Assembly (NCBI GenBank): GCA_034429215.1
Contig: DAOUGI010000098.1
Span: 1-64,000 of the forward strand
Direction: 5' to 3'
Length of the DNA: 64,000 bases
From: JAFGOG01 sp034429215
GTDB lineage: Bacteria > Chloroflexota > Anaerolineae > JAAYZQ01
Shown here: positions 42,884 to 51,472 of the stretch, piece by piece
Layout of the letters: each line of letters starts with the position of its first letter
Numbering within the stretch: the stretch's first letter is position 1
Position numbers and translations under genes: made by a program
Notes under the pieces: generated by a model
What the model was told of the DNA's origin: nothing
Database searches by the model: none
What the model saw: the letters and a program-made list of their open reading frames with translations, nothing else

Positions 42884-43866
42884 TGTGGCTCCACCAGAAA
42901 ACAGCTTGCGTAGTGAAACCGGCCGAACTGGGACACCCTGGGCTGCTCGACGTGACAGCGATCAAAGGCAGCCGGGCAGCGCGGCGCAAAGCGGCAGCCG
43001 GGCGGCAGGGCGTTCAGGCGCGGCGGGTAGCCGGGGATCGAGGTCAGCCTGTCCTTGGGCCGGGTCAAATCGGGAAAAGCGTCAAGCAACAGCCGGGTGT
43101 AGGGGTGCCGGGCAGCGTTAAAAAGTGTATCCACGTCGGCATACTCGGCGGCGATGCCGCCGTACATGACCAACACCGAATCGCACACCTCGGCCACTAC
43201 CCCCAGGTCGTGGGTAACGACAATGATGGCCACGCCGATGCTCTGGCACAGCGTCTTGAGCAGCTCCAGGATCTGGGCCTGGACCATCACATCGAGCGCC
43301 GTGGTCGGCTCATCGGCTATGACCACCTGCGGAGTGCAGGCCAGCGCCATGGCGATCATCGCCCGCTGGCGCATGCCCCCGGAATATTGGTGGGGGTACT
43401 GATCCTTGCGGCTGCGGCTGATGCCCACCATGTCGAGCAGCCGGCAGACCCTTTCGTCCACGGCCGCCTTGCCGGTGTTGGACGCGTGTTGCACGTAGGC
43501 CTCGGCGATCTGGTCGCCCACCCGGTGCACCGGGTTCAGGGCGTTCATGGCCCCTTGAAAGATGATGGCGATCTCTTTCCAGCGCACGTCGGCCATTTCG
43601 CCTTCACTCAGCGCCAGCAGATCGCGGCCGCCAAAGAGAACCTCGCCGCTGACGATGCGGCCGGTGACGGGCAGCAGGCGCAGGATGCCGAGCATAGCCG
43701 TAGTTTTCCCGCAGCCGCTCTCGCCCACGACACCCAGGATCTCGCCTCCGCGCAGCGCAAAGCTGACCTTTTCCACGGCGTGCATGGCGCCCTGGTCGCG
43801 CGTCTCAAAGTCGATCGACAGGTCGCGCACCTCGAGCAGCAGCGGCGCGCTGTCAGAGCCGCTCAT
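42880..43866 (-). CDS. oppD: Oligopeptide ABC transporter ATP-binding protein (OppD type)
   Basis: A 328-residue ABC ATPase. Walker A GESGCGKTT, signature YSGGMRQRAMIAMAL, Walker B VIADEPTTALDV and the C-terminal CRFAPRCPAAFDRC. The ATG at 43866 is chosen because it opens MSGSDSAPLLLEVRDLSI and overlaps the OppC stop by one base (TGATG). A longer in-frame extension runs into the OppC gene and is not real. Confidence 0.92.
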   Translation of the reverse strand: MSGSDSAPLLLEVRDLSIDFETRDQGAMHAVEKVSFALRGGEILGVVGESGCGKTTAMLGILRLLPVTGRIVSGEVLFGGRDLLALSEGEMADVRWKEIAIIFQGAMNALNPVHRVGDQIAEAYVQHASNTGKAAVDERVCRLLDMVGISRSRKDQYPHQYSGGMRQRAMIAMALACTPQVVIADEPTTALDVMVQAQILELLKTLCQSIGVAIIVVTHDLGVVAEVCDSVLVMYGGIAAEYADVDTLFNAARHPYTRLLLDAFPDLTRPKDRLTSIPGYPPRLNALPPGCRFAPRCPAAFDRCHVEQPRVSQFGRFHYASCFLVEPQ

Positions 43867-44813
43867 CACGCCTCTTCCTTGTCGGGCTCGACGGCGCCGG
43901 CTATGACCCGCCGTACCATCCTCTTCGCCACCGACAGGTGGTGCCACTCCAGCCGCGGGTTGAACACCTGCTCCAAGCCCTGGCCCAGCAGCGTCAAGCC
44001 CAGCACCACCCACACGATGGCAAAGCCGGGCGAGATGAGCACCCACCACGCCCCGGCGCTCATCCCTCCCCGGGTGAAGGCAAAGTTGAGCATCTGGCCC
44101 CAGCTCAGCGTGGTTGGGTCGCCGAGCCCGATGAACGCCAGCGAGCTTTCGTTCAGGATGGCCAGGGAAATGACCAACACAGTATTGACCATCATCAACG
44201 GAAAGACAGACGGAAATATGTGGCGGCGGATGAGGTAGCCATCGCCGGCGCCGATCGACCGGGCCCGCAGCACAAACTTGCGCTCCTTGACCGACAAAGT
44301 CTGCGAGCGGACCAGCCGGGCGGTGCCTGTCCAGCCCAGGATGCCGATCACGATGATGATGTTCACCAGGCTGGGCTTGGTCAGGGCTACCAGAACCATG
44401 ATCAAGGGCAAGTCAGGGATGACCAGGATGACGTCGGTAAAGCGCATCAGCAGATTTTCCACCCGCCCGCCGACGAACCCGGCTACCAGGCCGATGGCGC
44501 CGCCGATGACGAGGGAGATAAAGGCGGCGAAAAAACCGACCGTCAGCGACACGCGCGTGCCGTAGATGAGGTTCGACAGGACATCCTTACCGGCGTCGTC
44601 GGTGCCCAGCCAGTGCGCCGGGCTGGGCGCGGCATAGACGTCGTCAATCGTCACCCGCACCGACTCTTTCGGATTATAGGGCGCCAGCAAGGGGGCAAAC
44701 AGGGCGACAAATATGGTGAATAGGACCATGACCAGGCCGGCCACCGCCATCGGGTTGCGTTTTAGGCTCGGCCACAGCCCTCGCAGGCTGGTTGTGTGGG
44801 TCTCTTCGGCCAT
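43866..44813 (-). CDS. oppC: Oligopeptide ABC transporter permease (OppC type)
   Basis: A 315-residue permease with an N-terminal OppC_N segment (MAVAGLVMVLFTIFVALFAPLLAPY), a long outside loop with HWLGTDDAGKDVLSNLIYGTRVSL, five further helices and the cytoplasmic EAA-like loop (RARSIGAGDGYLIRRHIFP). It forms the channel with OppB. It sits 3 bases after the OppB-type gene in the opp operon. Confidence 0.92.
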   Translation of the reverse strand: MAEETHTTSLRGLWPSLKRNPMAVAGLVMVLFTIFVALFAPLLAPYNPKESVRVTIDDVYAAPSPAHWLGTDDAGKDVLSNLIYGTRVSLTVGFFAAFISLVIGGAIGLVAGFVGGRVENLLMRFTDVILVIPDLPLIMVLVALTKPSLVNIIIVIGILGWTGTARLVRSQTLSVKERKFVLRARSIGAGDGYLIRRHIFPSVFPLMMVNTVLVISLAILNESSLAFIGLGDPTTLSWGQMLNFAFTRGGMSAGAWWVLISPGFAIVWVVLGLTLLGQGLEQVFNPRLEWHHLSVAKRMVRRVIAGAVEPDKEEA

Positions 44814-44816
44814 GAC

Positions 44817-45848
44817 CTACCCTGCCTTGATCCGCGGGTCGAGAACAGAGTAGAGCAGTTCGGCGATCAGATTAGCGAGCACCACGCTGAGGGCCAAGAG
44901 CAGGAACAGGCCCTGCAGCATCGGATAGTCGCGCCGGTTGAGAGCCTCGTAGACCGCCAGCCCCAGGCCGGGCCATGAAAAGACCGTCTCGATAAAGATC
45001 GCCCCGCTGACGATAAAGCCCAGATTGAGGGCGATGATGGTGACCATCGGCAGCAGGGCGTTTGGCAGAGCGTGGGCCCTGAGGATGCGGGAGGTTTTCA
45101 GCCCTTTGGCCTTGGCCGTCAGGGTATAGTCCTCGGCCAGCACCTCGAGCACCGCGCTGCGCATGTACAGCATGTACTCGCCCATGTAGACGATGGTAAA
45201 GGTGATCGTAGGCAGGATCATGTGCCGCACCACGTCGACCACCTGCTCTCCCGTCGTGGCAAAGGTCGCGCCGGCGGTCATCTTGCCGCCGATCGGCAGG
45301 CCGAGCTTGCTGCTGCCCCAGAACAGCAGCAGGATCCCCAGCCAGAAGGTAGGCACGCTCCAGGCCACCAGGCTGCCGACCAGCGCCGCATAGTCGATGG
45401 CCGTGTGCGCTTTCCAGGCAGCCAGCAAGCCCAAGGTCATGCCCAGCACGATCGACAGGATCTGCGCCGGCCCGGTGAGAAGCACCGTATTCCACAACCG
45501 CTCGGCTATCATATCGACCACCGGGCGGTTGGTGTGGTAGCTAAAGCCCAGCTCTCCGCGAAAGAGGTTGCGGATGTAGATAAAGAACTGGGTGTCGAGC
45601 GGGTTGACGGCGCACTTGCCCAGGCGCAGGGGGTTGAGACTTTCGAAACAGTTGATCACCGGCTTGTCCAGCCCGAACCGCACCCGGATCGCCTCCTGCG
45701 CCTGGACGGTCATGCGCGGATCGCGGATGCCGGCTCGGGCTGGATCACCCGGCAGAATCCTGAACAGGAAAAAGTTCAGGACGATGACAAAAAGCACCGT
45801 GAGACAAGCCCAGGCGACCTTGTTCAGGAGGTAGCGGTAGCCCCTCAA
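44817..45848 (-). CDS. oppB: Oligopeptide ABC transporter permease (OppB type)
   Basis: A 343-residue permease with the family N-terminus YLLNKVAWACLTVLFVIVLNFFLFRILPGDPA. Six helices and the EAA loop (TAKAKGLKTSRILRAHALPNALLP) are visible. The TTG at 45848 is used because GGGAGG lies 5 bases upstream and it follows the binding-protein stop by 13 bases; the upstream in-frame extension overlaps that gene. It forms the translocation pore with OppC. A Cys-containing loop (NCFESLNPLRLGKCAVNP) lies between helices 1 and 2. Confidence 0.9.
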   Translation of the reverse strand: MRGYRYLLNKVAWACLTVLFVIVLNFFLFRILPGDPARAGIRDPRMTVQAQEAIRVRFGLDKPVINCFESLNPLRLGKCAVNPLDTQFFIYIRNLFRGELGFSYHTNRPVVDMIAERLWNTVLLTGPAQILSIVLGMTLGLLAAWKAHTAIDYAALVGSLVAWSVPTFWLGILLLFWGSSKLGLPIGGKMTAGATFATTGEQVVDVVRHMILPTITFTIVYMGEYMLYMRSAVLEVLAEDYTLTAKAKGLKTSRILRAHALPNALLPMVTIIALNLGFIVSGAIFIETVFSWPGLGLAVYEALNRRDYPMLQGLFLLLALSVVLANLIAELLYSVLDPRIKAG

Positions 45849-45861
45849 CTGTGCCTCCCGG

Positions 45862-47553
45862 CTATTTGACCGGCTCGACGACCACCAGCGAGGTCGGGTC
45901 TTCCAGTGCCACCTTGGGCTGGTCGATGATCCAGCCGGTGAACCGGTCGGTCCGGTAGGCCTCCGCCGCATCCTCGTAGTAGGGGATGATATAGACGACC
46001 TCGTCGAAGACGATCCTTTGCATCTCCCAGATGATCTCCTGGCGCTTGGTCTTGTCCAGCGTCGTGCCCTGCTCCACGAACAGCGCGTCAAACTCCGGGT
46101 TAGAGTAGCCGGTTTCGCTGCTGCCGGTGGGGATCTGCTCAGTGGTCAGCGTGCCCAGCAGGAAGGCCGGATCGGGGTCAGAGCCCCAACCCCAGATGAT
46201 GACGTCAAAGTCAAAGTTAGGGCAGCAGACCGCAGTCAGCGCGTCGGGATCAAAGGCCTGTGGTTGGACTTTGACGCCGGCCTGCGCCCAGGTCTCGGCC
46301 AGCATCTCGGCGATGCGCGGCGCAGCTTCGATGTCGCTGGGCCAGTAGAGGCGAAACAGCAGGGGGTTGGAGCCGTCGGGCATCTGCCGGACGCCGTCGC
46401 CGTCGGTGTCGGCGTAGCCGGCCTCGTCGAGGACGCGGTTGGCCTCGGCGATGTCAAAGGCATAATCCTCGATCGAGCTGTTGTACCACATCCCCAAACC
46501 GTTGGCGACCAGTGTCCGGCCAGGCGTGCCCAGGCCCAGCAACGCGACGTCGATGATCTTTTGCTTGTCGGTGGCGTGGGCCAAAGCCAGGCGGACGTTG
46601 CGGTCCCGCAGGGCCGGGTGCCCGGTGCAGGCGGCGTCGGGCGGGCAGTTTTCCGGCTCTAGCTGGTTAAAGATGACGTCGCGGATACTGGGCGACAGGG
46701 GAGCGCCGGTGACCAGCTTGACATTCTCGGCGGTGCGCAACGACGGGATGGCCGTCTTGGGCATCTCGGTGATCATGTCCACCTGGCCGGTGCGGATCGC
46801 CTGAACCAGCGCGTCCTGGTTCTCAAAGGTCTGAAAGACGATTTCGTCGATCTTGGGCGGGGTCAGATAGTGCTCCTTGTTCGCCGCCAGGCGAACATAC
46901 TCATTCTGCTTGTACTCGACCATCTTGAACGGCCCCGAGCCGATCATCGCCTCGTTCTCAAACTCGACCGCTGCCGTGGCGTCTGTGTACTGGGACCAGA
47001 TGTGCTCGGGCAGCACGTATAGGTAGATGAGCTGGCTTTCCATGTTGGGGATGGCTTGCATCAGCTTGATGACCACGGTGCTGTCGTCGGGCGCCTCGAC
47101 GCTCTCAAAGTAGACGGTATAGACCGACAGGTAGGGGAAATCCTCGTGAGCCTGGTAATAGTTGTAGGTGAAAGCGATGTCTTGAGCGGTGAGTGGCTCG
47201 CCGTCATGGAACTTGATCCCCGGCCGGATGTGGAATGTCCAGACCAGGCCGTCCTCCGAGACGTCGACGCTGTCGGCCAGCTCGAGGGTGTAGGTGCTGC
47301 CGTCCAACTGCAACTGGTACATGCAGTCGTACACCAGCTCGAACAGTGTGTAGGCTTCGGTCAGAACGGCTGTTCCGGGATTGAGGGTGTCAGGGCTGCC
47401 CCCCCAACCGACACGCAGCACGGCAGGCTCTGGCGCCGCCGCGGTCGGCTCCGCCGTCGCGGCCGCCGGCGCTTGTGGGGTGGTGCCGCCGCAGGCAGCG
47501 ACCACCAGGACGAGTACCACCATCAGGGATACAGACCATCTTTGTGTAGACAC
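45862..47553 (-). CDS. Extracellular solute-binding lipoprotein, family 5 (oligopeptide/dipeptide)
   Basis: A 563-residue substrate-binding protein. A signal peptide with lipobox LVVAAC (Cys about 21) and a low-complexity Ala/Pro/Thr linker precede the mature domain. Family-5 features include LRVGWGGSPDTLNP, the peptide-binding core FHIRPGIKFHDGEPLTAQDIAFTY and IIPYYEDAAEAYRTDRFTGW. It is the first gene of the opp operon and is followed by both permeases and both ATPases. The leader is about 265 bases long (see promoter at 47819-47846). Confidence 0.92.
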   Translation of the reverse strand: MSTQRWSVSLMVVLVLVVAACGGTTPQAPAAATAEPTAAAPEPAVLRVGWGGSPDTLNPGTAVLTEAYTLFELVYDCMYQLQLDGSTYTLELADSVDVSEDGLVWTFHIRPGIKFHDGEPLTAQDIAFTYNYYQAHEDFPYLSVYTVYFESVEAPDDSTVVIKLMQAIPNMESQLIYLYVLPEHIWSQYTDATAAVEFENEAMIGSGPFKMVEYKQNEYVRLAANKEHYLTPPKIDEIVFQTFENQDALVQAIRTGQVDMITEMPKTAIPSLRTAENVKLVTGAPLSPSIRDVIFNQLEPENCPPDAACTGHPALRDRNVRLALAHATDKQKIIDVALLGLGTPGRTLVANGLGMWYNSSIEDYAFDIAEANRVLDEAGYADTDGDGVRQMPDGSNPLLFRLYWPSDIEAAPRIAEMLAETWAQAGVKVQPQAFDPDALTAVCCPNFDFDVIIWGWGSDPDPAFLLGTLTTEQIPTGSSETGYSNPEFDALFVEQGTTLDKTKRQEIIWEMQRIVFDEVVYIIPYYEDAAEAYRTDRFTGWIIDQPKVALEDPTSLVVVEPVK

Positions 47554-47818
47554 GGGACCTTTCTCCTTTCCTTGACCTGGCCGATCCAGCGGGTCAGGTT
47601 CGATCGGCGCGCCGCGCCGTTTTCACTGCGGCGAAAGCGCTGCAACCACCTGAACGGGCAAGCCATATGAGAGGGAAAGACATTGGACGCAGGACGAAAC
47701 CATGGGGCTCGCGCCGCGGCACGCCGCGGCGGTCAAATACGCTGTTGAGGACAGGATGGAAGAAAAGCATCTCCCTCGGCCTATGCCTGCTGCACAGCAA
47801 ACGGGCTTGATGGTAGCC
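47554..47818 (-). promoter_or_regulatory. Long untranslated leader of the opp operon
   Basis: About 265 bases between the probable transcription start and the binding-protein ATG. It holds a strong hairpin GCCGCGG/CCGCGGC (47713-47730) and further GC-rich segments, and no convincing open frame. I see no match to a known riboswitch. A leader of this size could carry post-transcriptional control. Confidence 0.45.
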
Positions 47819-47846
47819 AGTATAACATGAATTCCCCCCCTGTCAA
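47819..47846 (-). promoter_or_regulatory. Promoter of the opp operon
   Basis: On the minus strand TTGACA (47846-47841), a 16-base spacer with a run of seven G, and TATACT (47824-47819). Confidence 0.6.
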
Positions 47847-47902
47847 GTGCCGGTGATTGCGCCTTTTGGGGCACCCTCTCCTTCGCCCTTTTCCTTGTCA
47901 GG

Positions 47903-47931
47903 TTGACCGGCAGACCAGAGCATAGTATAAT
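47903..47931 (+). promoter_or_regulatory. Promoter of the DUF4476-like gene
   Basis: TTGACC (47903-47908), 17 bases, TATAAT (47926-47931). The ATG at 47959 follows after a short leader with an AGGAGG site. Confidence 0.7.
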
Positions 47932-47958
47932 GGACTGAACCATTAGGAGGAAGCCACA

Positions 47959-48504
47959 ATGCACGAGGAGCATACTCCACTGGAAGCAACTGTCTCTCAG
48001 ATCCTGGCCGACCTGCGCGAGGCCAGAGGCATGCTGCACTCTATCAAGCCGTTAGAGACGCGGAAGCGCCTCGATCTGCTTCTGGCCAGGGCCGAGCTGG
48101 GAGCCGGCGACCTGTGCCGCCAGATGGCAGGGCCACCAGGTCCATCTGGGCCTCACGGGCCTCATGAAGCGTCCGGGCATCATGGGCCTCATGAAACACC
48201 CGGGCATCACGGGCCGCCGGCCGTCGCGCCGGAAGAGTTTGACATCATCCTGGAGGCGATCAAGAAAAGGTGGCCCGACAGGGAAAGGGTCGCGCTCATC
48301 CGCGAAATGGGGACCGGCGGTCGGTTCACCAGCGCCCAGGTGCGCGCCATGCTGGAGAGGTTTGATTTTGACGATTATCGTGTCGAGGCTGCCGTCCTGC
48401 TCTACCCCAAGGTTGTGGATCGGGAGACCTTTTTCCAGGCGCTCGAGGCGTTCAAGTTCCCGTTCAGTCGCGACGAGGTTCGGAAAAGGCTGGAGCTCGA
48501 TTGA
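47959..48504 (+). CDS. DUF4476-like protein with His/Gly/Pro collagen-like repeat
   Basis: A 181-residue protein with no signal peptide. Residues about 1-55 are helical. Residues about 57-92 are a collagen-like, histidine-rich stretch built on GPP/GPS/GPH triplets and two copies of a nine-residue unit (GPHEASGHH, then GPHETPGHH). The last 90 residues resemble DUF4476: FDIILEAIKKRW, FTSAQVRAMLERFDFDDYRVEAAVLLYPKVVDRETFFQALEAF. The repeat could bind metal ions. It stands alone with its own promoter and is followed by a 37-bp palindrome. Confidence 0.7.
   Translation: MHEEHTPLEATVSQILADLREARGMLHSIKPLETRKRLDLLLARAELGAGDLCRQMAGPPGPSGPHGPHEASGHHGPHETPGHHGPPAVAPEEFDIILEAIKKRWPDRERVALIREMGTGGRFTSAQVRAMLERFDFDDYRVEAAVLLYPKVVDRETFFQALEAFKFPFSRDEVRKRLELD
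48157..48210 (+). repeat. 27-bp tandem repeat encoding GPHExxGHH
   Basis: Two adjacent 27-base units (48157-48183 and 48184-48210) differ at only a few positions. They encode GPHEASGHH and GPHETPGHH, inside the His-rich segment of the DUF4476-like protein. Confidence 0.75.
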
Positions 48505-48531
48505 CCGCCGGCGAATCCTGGCCCGATTCCA

Positions 48532-48568
48532 ACAGACCCTAAGGGTTTTGAAAACCCTTAGGGTCTGT
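48532..48568. repeat. 37-bp perfect palindrome
   Basis: Arms of 18 bases (ACAGACCCTAAGGGTTTT and its complement) are centred on a single G at 48550. No T-run follows, so it is not a classical terminator. It resembles dispersed palindromes carrying CCTAAGGGTTTT seen in Chloroflexi-type genomes. It may still end transcription of the upstream gene. Confidence 0.6.
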
Positions 48569-48573
48569 GGCAT

Positions 48574-48602
48574 TTGACAAAAGAGGGAGGGCGGCCTATA
48601 AT
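48574..48602 (+). promoter_or_regulatory. Consensus promoter of the saccharopine operon
   Basis: TTGACA (48574-48579), exactly 17 bases, TATAAT (48597-48602). It starts 5 bases after the palindrome. The leader to the GTG at 48788 is about 180 bases; no known riboswitch motif was recognised in it. Confidence 0.75.
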
Positions 48603-48787
48603 GGCACCGCAGCCGACGGGGGCTGGGGAAGTTATCACTAAATGGCTGGCTGTGGCCGGTACCCTGTGACCGGCCTTTGTATTCTACATGGCTATCAGCT
48701 TTCAGTTTTCGGCGGCGTTTGCGCCCGGCTGGAAGCTGATTGCTGAAAACGGGCGGCCGCTTTGGGTTGCCACGACGGGAGGATCAT

Positions 48788-50095
48788 GTGACTGCAACTA
48801 TTGGAATAAGACGCGAAGACAAGAGTATTTGGGAACGGCGGGTGCCGGTCACACCCCAGGATGCCGTCGACCTGAAACAGCAGGGCATCGACGTGATCGT
48901 GCAGCCTTCGCCGATCCGGGCCATCGTCGACCGAGAGTTCACCGAGCGGGGCATCACGGTCCAGGACGACCTGGGGCCGGCGTCGGTCATCCTGGCTATC
49001 AAAGAAATCCCCGAGTATGTCTTTGAGCCGGACAAGACCTACGTGTTCTTTTCCCACACGATCAAGGGCCAGCCGTACAACATGCCAATGCTGACACGGA
49101 TGCTGGAGCTGGGCTGCACGCTGATCGATTATGAGCGGGTGGTAGACGACAACAACCGGCGGCTGATCTTTTTCGGCTGGCACGCCGGGGTGGCAGGCAT
49201 GATCGACACGCTGTGGGCGCTGGGACAACGGTTGGTTTGGGAAGGGATCGACAATCCGTTCGCTGAGCTGCGCCAGACCCGCACCTACCACGATCTGGCC
49301 GAGGCCAAAGAAGCGTTGGCCCGCGTCCGCGCCCGGATCGAGACCGAAGGGCTCCCCAAGCAGTTGACGCCGCTCATCGTCGGCGTGGCCGGCTATGGGA
49401 ATGTGTCGCGCGGCGCCCAGGAGATGCTCGACCTGCTGCCGGTGATCGAGATCCAGCCGGAAGAGGTCATGGCGATTTCGGCCGGTGCCGAGCCATCGCG
49501 CCATCACCTGTACAAGGCAGTATTCAAAGAGTGGCACATCGTCGAGCCGGTCTCACCGGCAGCGACTTTTGAGCTCCAGGACTATTATCAGCACCCTGAA
49601 AAGTATCAGGGGGTGTTTGAGCAGTATATCCCCCACCTGACAGTGTTGGTCAACGCCATTTTCTGGTCGGCCAAGTACCCTCGCCTGGCCACCAAGGCCT
49701 ATTTGAAGGAGATGTTCGGCGCGGCCAAGCCGCGCCTGCGGGTCATCGGCGACATCAGTTGCGACGTCGAGGGTGCCATCGAATGCACCGTCAAGGCCAC
49801 CAGCCCTGGCGACCCGCTGTTCGTTTACGAGCCACTGACTGGTGATGTGGTCGACGGTCACGAAGGGCCGGGTGTGGTCGTGGTGGCGGTGGATATTCTG
49901 CCCAGCGAGCTGCCGCGCGAGGCATCGGTCGACTTTTCGCGGATCCTGAAGCCTTTTATCCCGGCCATCGCCACCGCCGATTTCTCGGTTCCGTTCGAGG
50001 CCAGCAGCCTGCCGCCTGAAATCAAGCGGGCAGTGATCGCCTATCGCGGGCAGTTGACGCCCGACTATGCATATATCGAGCAGTTTCTCGGATAA
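48788..50095 (+). CDS. Lysine-ketoglutarate reductase-type protein (AlaDh/PNT fold; LKR half of LKR/SDH)
   Basis: A 435-residue protein corresponding to the LKR half of the eukaryotic bifunctional LKR/SDH. It opens IGIRREDKSIWERRVPVTP and shows KTYVFFSHTIKGQPYNM, LIDYERVVDDNNRRLIFFGWHAGVAGMIDTL and the Rossmann-like VGVAGYGNVSRGAQ. LKR condenses lysine with 2-oxoglutarate to saccharopine using NADPH. The start is GTG at 48788, because GGGAGG lies 5 bases upstream and the frame N-terminal to it is not conserved. The next gene encodes the SDH half, so the two steps are on separate proteins here. Confidence 0.85.
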   Translation: MTATIGIRREDKSIWERRVPVTPQDAVDLKQQGIDVIVQPSPIRAIVDREFTERGITVQDDLGPASVILAIKEIPEYVFEPDKTYVFFSHTIKGQPYNMPMLTRMLELGCTLIDYERVVDDNNRRLIFFGWHAGVAGMIDTLWALGQRLVWEGIDNPFAELRQTRTYHDLAEAKEALARVRARIETEGLPKQLTPLIVGVAGYGNVSRGAQEMLDLLPVIEIQPEEVMAISAGAEPSRHHLYKAVFKEWHIVEPVSPAATFELQDYYQHPEKYQGVFEQYIPHLTVLVNAIFWSAKYPRLATKAYLKEMFGAAKPRLRVIGDISCDVEGAIECTVKATSPGDPLFVYEPLTGDVVDGHEGPGVVVVAVDILPSELPREASVDFSRILKPFIPAIATADFSVPFEASSLPPEIKRAVIAYRGQLTPDYAYIEQFLG

Positions 50096-50122
50096 TCAAT
50101 AAGGAGCAGTGGAGGATTTACC

Positions 50123-51472
50123 ATGAAAAAGGTTCTCATACTAGGCGCCGGCCTGGTCGCCAGGCCGCCGGTGCAATATCTGATGGATCTGCCTGGCGTC
50201 GAGGTCACGGCCGCCAGCCGGACGGTGAGCAAGGCGCAAGCCCTCGTCGGCAACCACCCAAATGGCCGGGCGGTGGCCATCAATGTCGACGATGACGCGG
50301 CGCTGGAGGCAGCGGTTCGCCAGGCCGACCTGTCGATCAGCCTGTTGCCCTACGTCTACCACCCCAAGGTCGCGGCCCTGTGCGTCAAGCATCGGAAGCA
50401 CATGGTCACGACGTCGTACGTCAAGGACCCGATGCTTGCTCTGGATGCTGCGGCCAAGGAAGCAGGCGTCATTCTGCTAAACGAAATCGGCGTCGATCCG
50501 GGCATCGACCACATGTCGGCGATGAAGGTCATCCACGAAGTTGAGCGCAAAGGCGGCAAGATTTCCAGCTTTGTATCGTGGTGCGGCGGCCTGCCCGCCC
50601 CCGACGCCAACGACAATCCGTTTGGCTACAAGTTCTCGTGGAGCCCCAAGGGCGTGCTGCTGGCCGGCAAGAATCCGTCCCGCTTTCAGAAAGAGGGCCG
50701 GATCGTCGAGATCCCTGGTGAGAAGCTGTTCGACAACTACTGGCCGGTACAGATCCCGGGCCTGGGCGAGTTTGAGGGCTATCCCAACCGCGACAGCCTG
50801 CCCTACGCCGACACCTACGGCATCCGGCCCAGCGACTGGATGTTCCGCGGCACGCTGCGCAACCCCGGCTGGTGCCGCACGCTCAAGGTAATCGCCACGA
50901 TGGGGCTGCTGGACGACACACCGCTGGCCGATCGTGTGCCGGATGCTTCTGCCAGCCTGCCGGGCACCTACCGCGGCCTGACCGCACGGCTGCTGGGCGC
51001 AGACGTTCGATCTGACCTGCAGCAGCGCCTGGCCGACCGTTTCGGCATGGCCCGGTCTGACAAACCGATCTCAGACCTGGAATGGCTGGGGCTCTTCTCC
51101 GACGATCCGCTGCCGGCCGGCAAGAACACGCCGATCGACATTTTGACCGAGCGGATGCTGGCCTTGATGTCCTACAAGCCGGGCGAGCGCGACCTGCTGA
51201 TCATGCAGCACGAGATCATGGCTGACTATAAGGATCACAAGGAAGCGATCACGGCGACGATGATCGATTACGGCATCCCCTACGGCGACAGCTCAATGTC
51301 CCGCACCGTTGGCCTGCCGGCGGCCGTTGCCACCGGGCTGATCCTGAACGGCGACCTGGGCAACCTTACCGGTGTGCATACGCCGGTGATCCCGCAGATC
51401 TACGAGCCGGTCCTGGCCAAGTTGGCCGGGTTGGGCATCGGCCTGACCGAAAAATGGGAAAAGATATCGTGA
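50123..51472 (+). CDS. Saccharopine dehydrogenase-type protein (SDH half of LKR/SDH)
   Basis: A 449-residue dehydrogenase with an N-terminal Rossmann motif VLILGAGLVARPPVQYL, LSISLLPYVYHPKVA, GVDPGIDHMSAMKVI and WCGGLPAPDANDNPFGYKFSWSP, closely following the saccharopine dehydrogenase domain of LKR/SDH. It would oxidise saccharopine to glutamate and aminoadipate semialdehyde. It lies 27 bases after the LKR gene. The direction (lysine breakdown) is inferred from the LKR/SDH architecture. Confidence 0.85.
   Translation: MKKVLILGAGLVARPPVQYLMDLPGVEVTAASRTVSKAQALVGNHPNGRAVAINVDDDAALEAAVRQADLSISLLPYVYHPKVAALCVKHRKHMVTTSYVKDPMLALDAAAKEAGVILLNEIGVDPGIDHMSAMKVIHEVERKGGKISSFVSWCGGLPAPDANDNPFGYKFSWSPKGVLLAGKNPSRFQKEGRIVEIPGEKLFDNYWPVQIPGLGEFEGYPNRDSLPYADTYGIRPSDWMFRGTLRNPGWCRTLKVIATMGLLDDTPLADRVPDASASLPGTYRGLTARLLGADVRSDLQQRLADRFGMARSDKPISDLEWLGLFSDDPLPAGKNTPIDILTERMLALMSYKPGERDLLIMQHEIMADYKDHKEAITATMIDYGIPYGDSSMSRTVGLPAAVATGLILNGDLGNLTGVHTPVIPQIYEPVLAKLAGLGIGLTEKWEKIS

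Noticed and set aside
48603..48787. Lysine riboswitch before the saccharopine operon
   Set aside because: The characteristic lysine-riboswitch core motifs are not recognisable.
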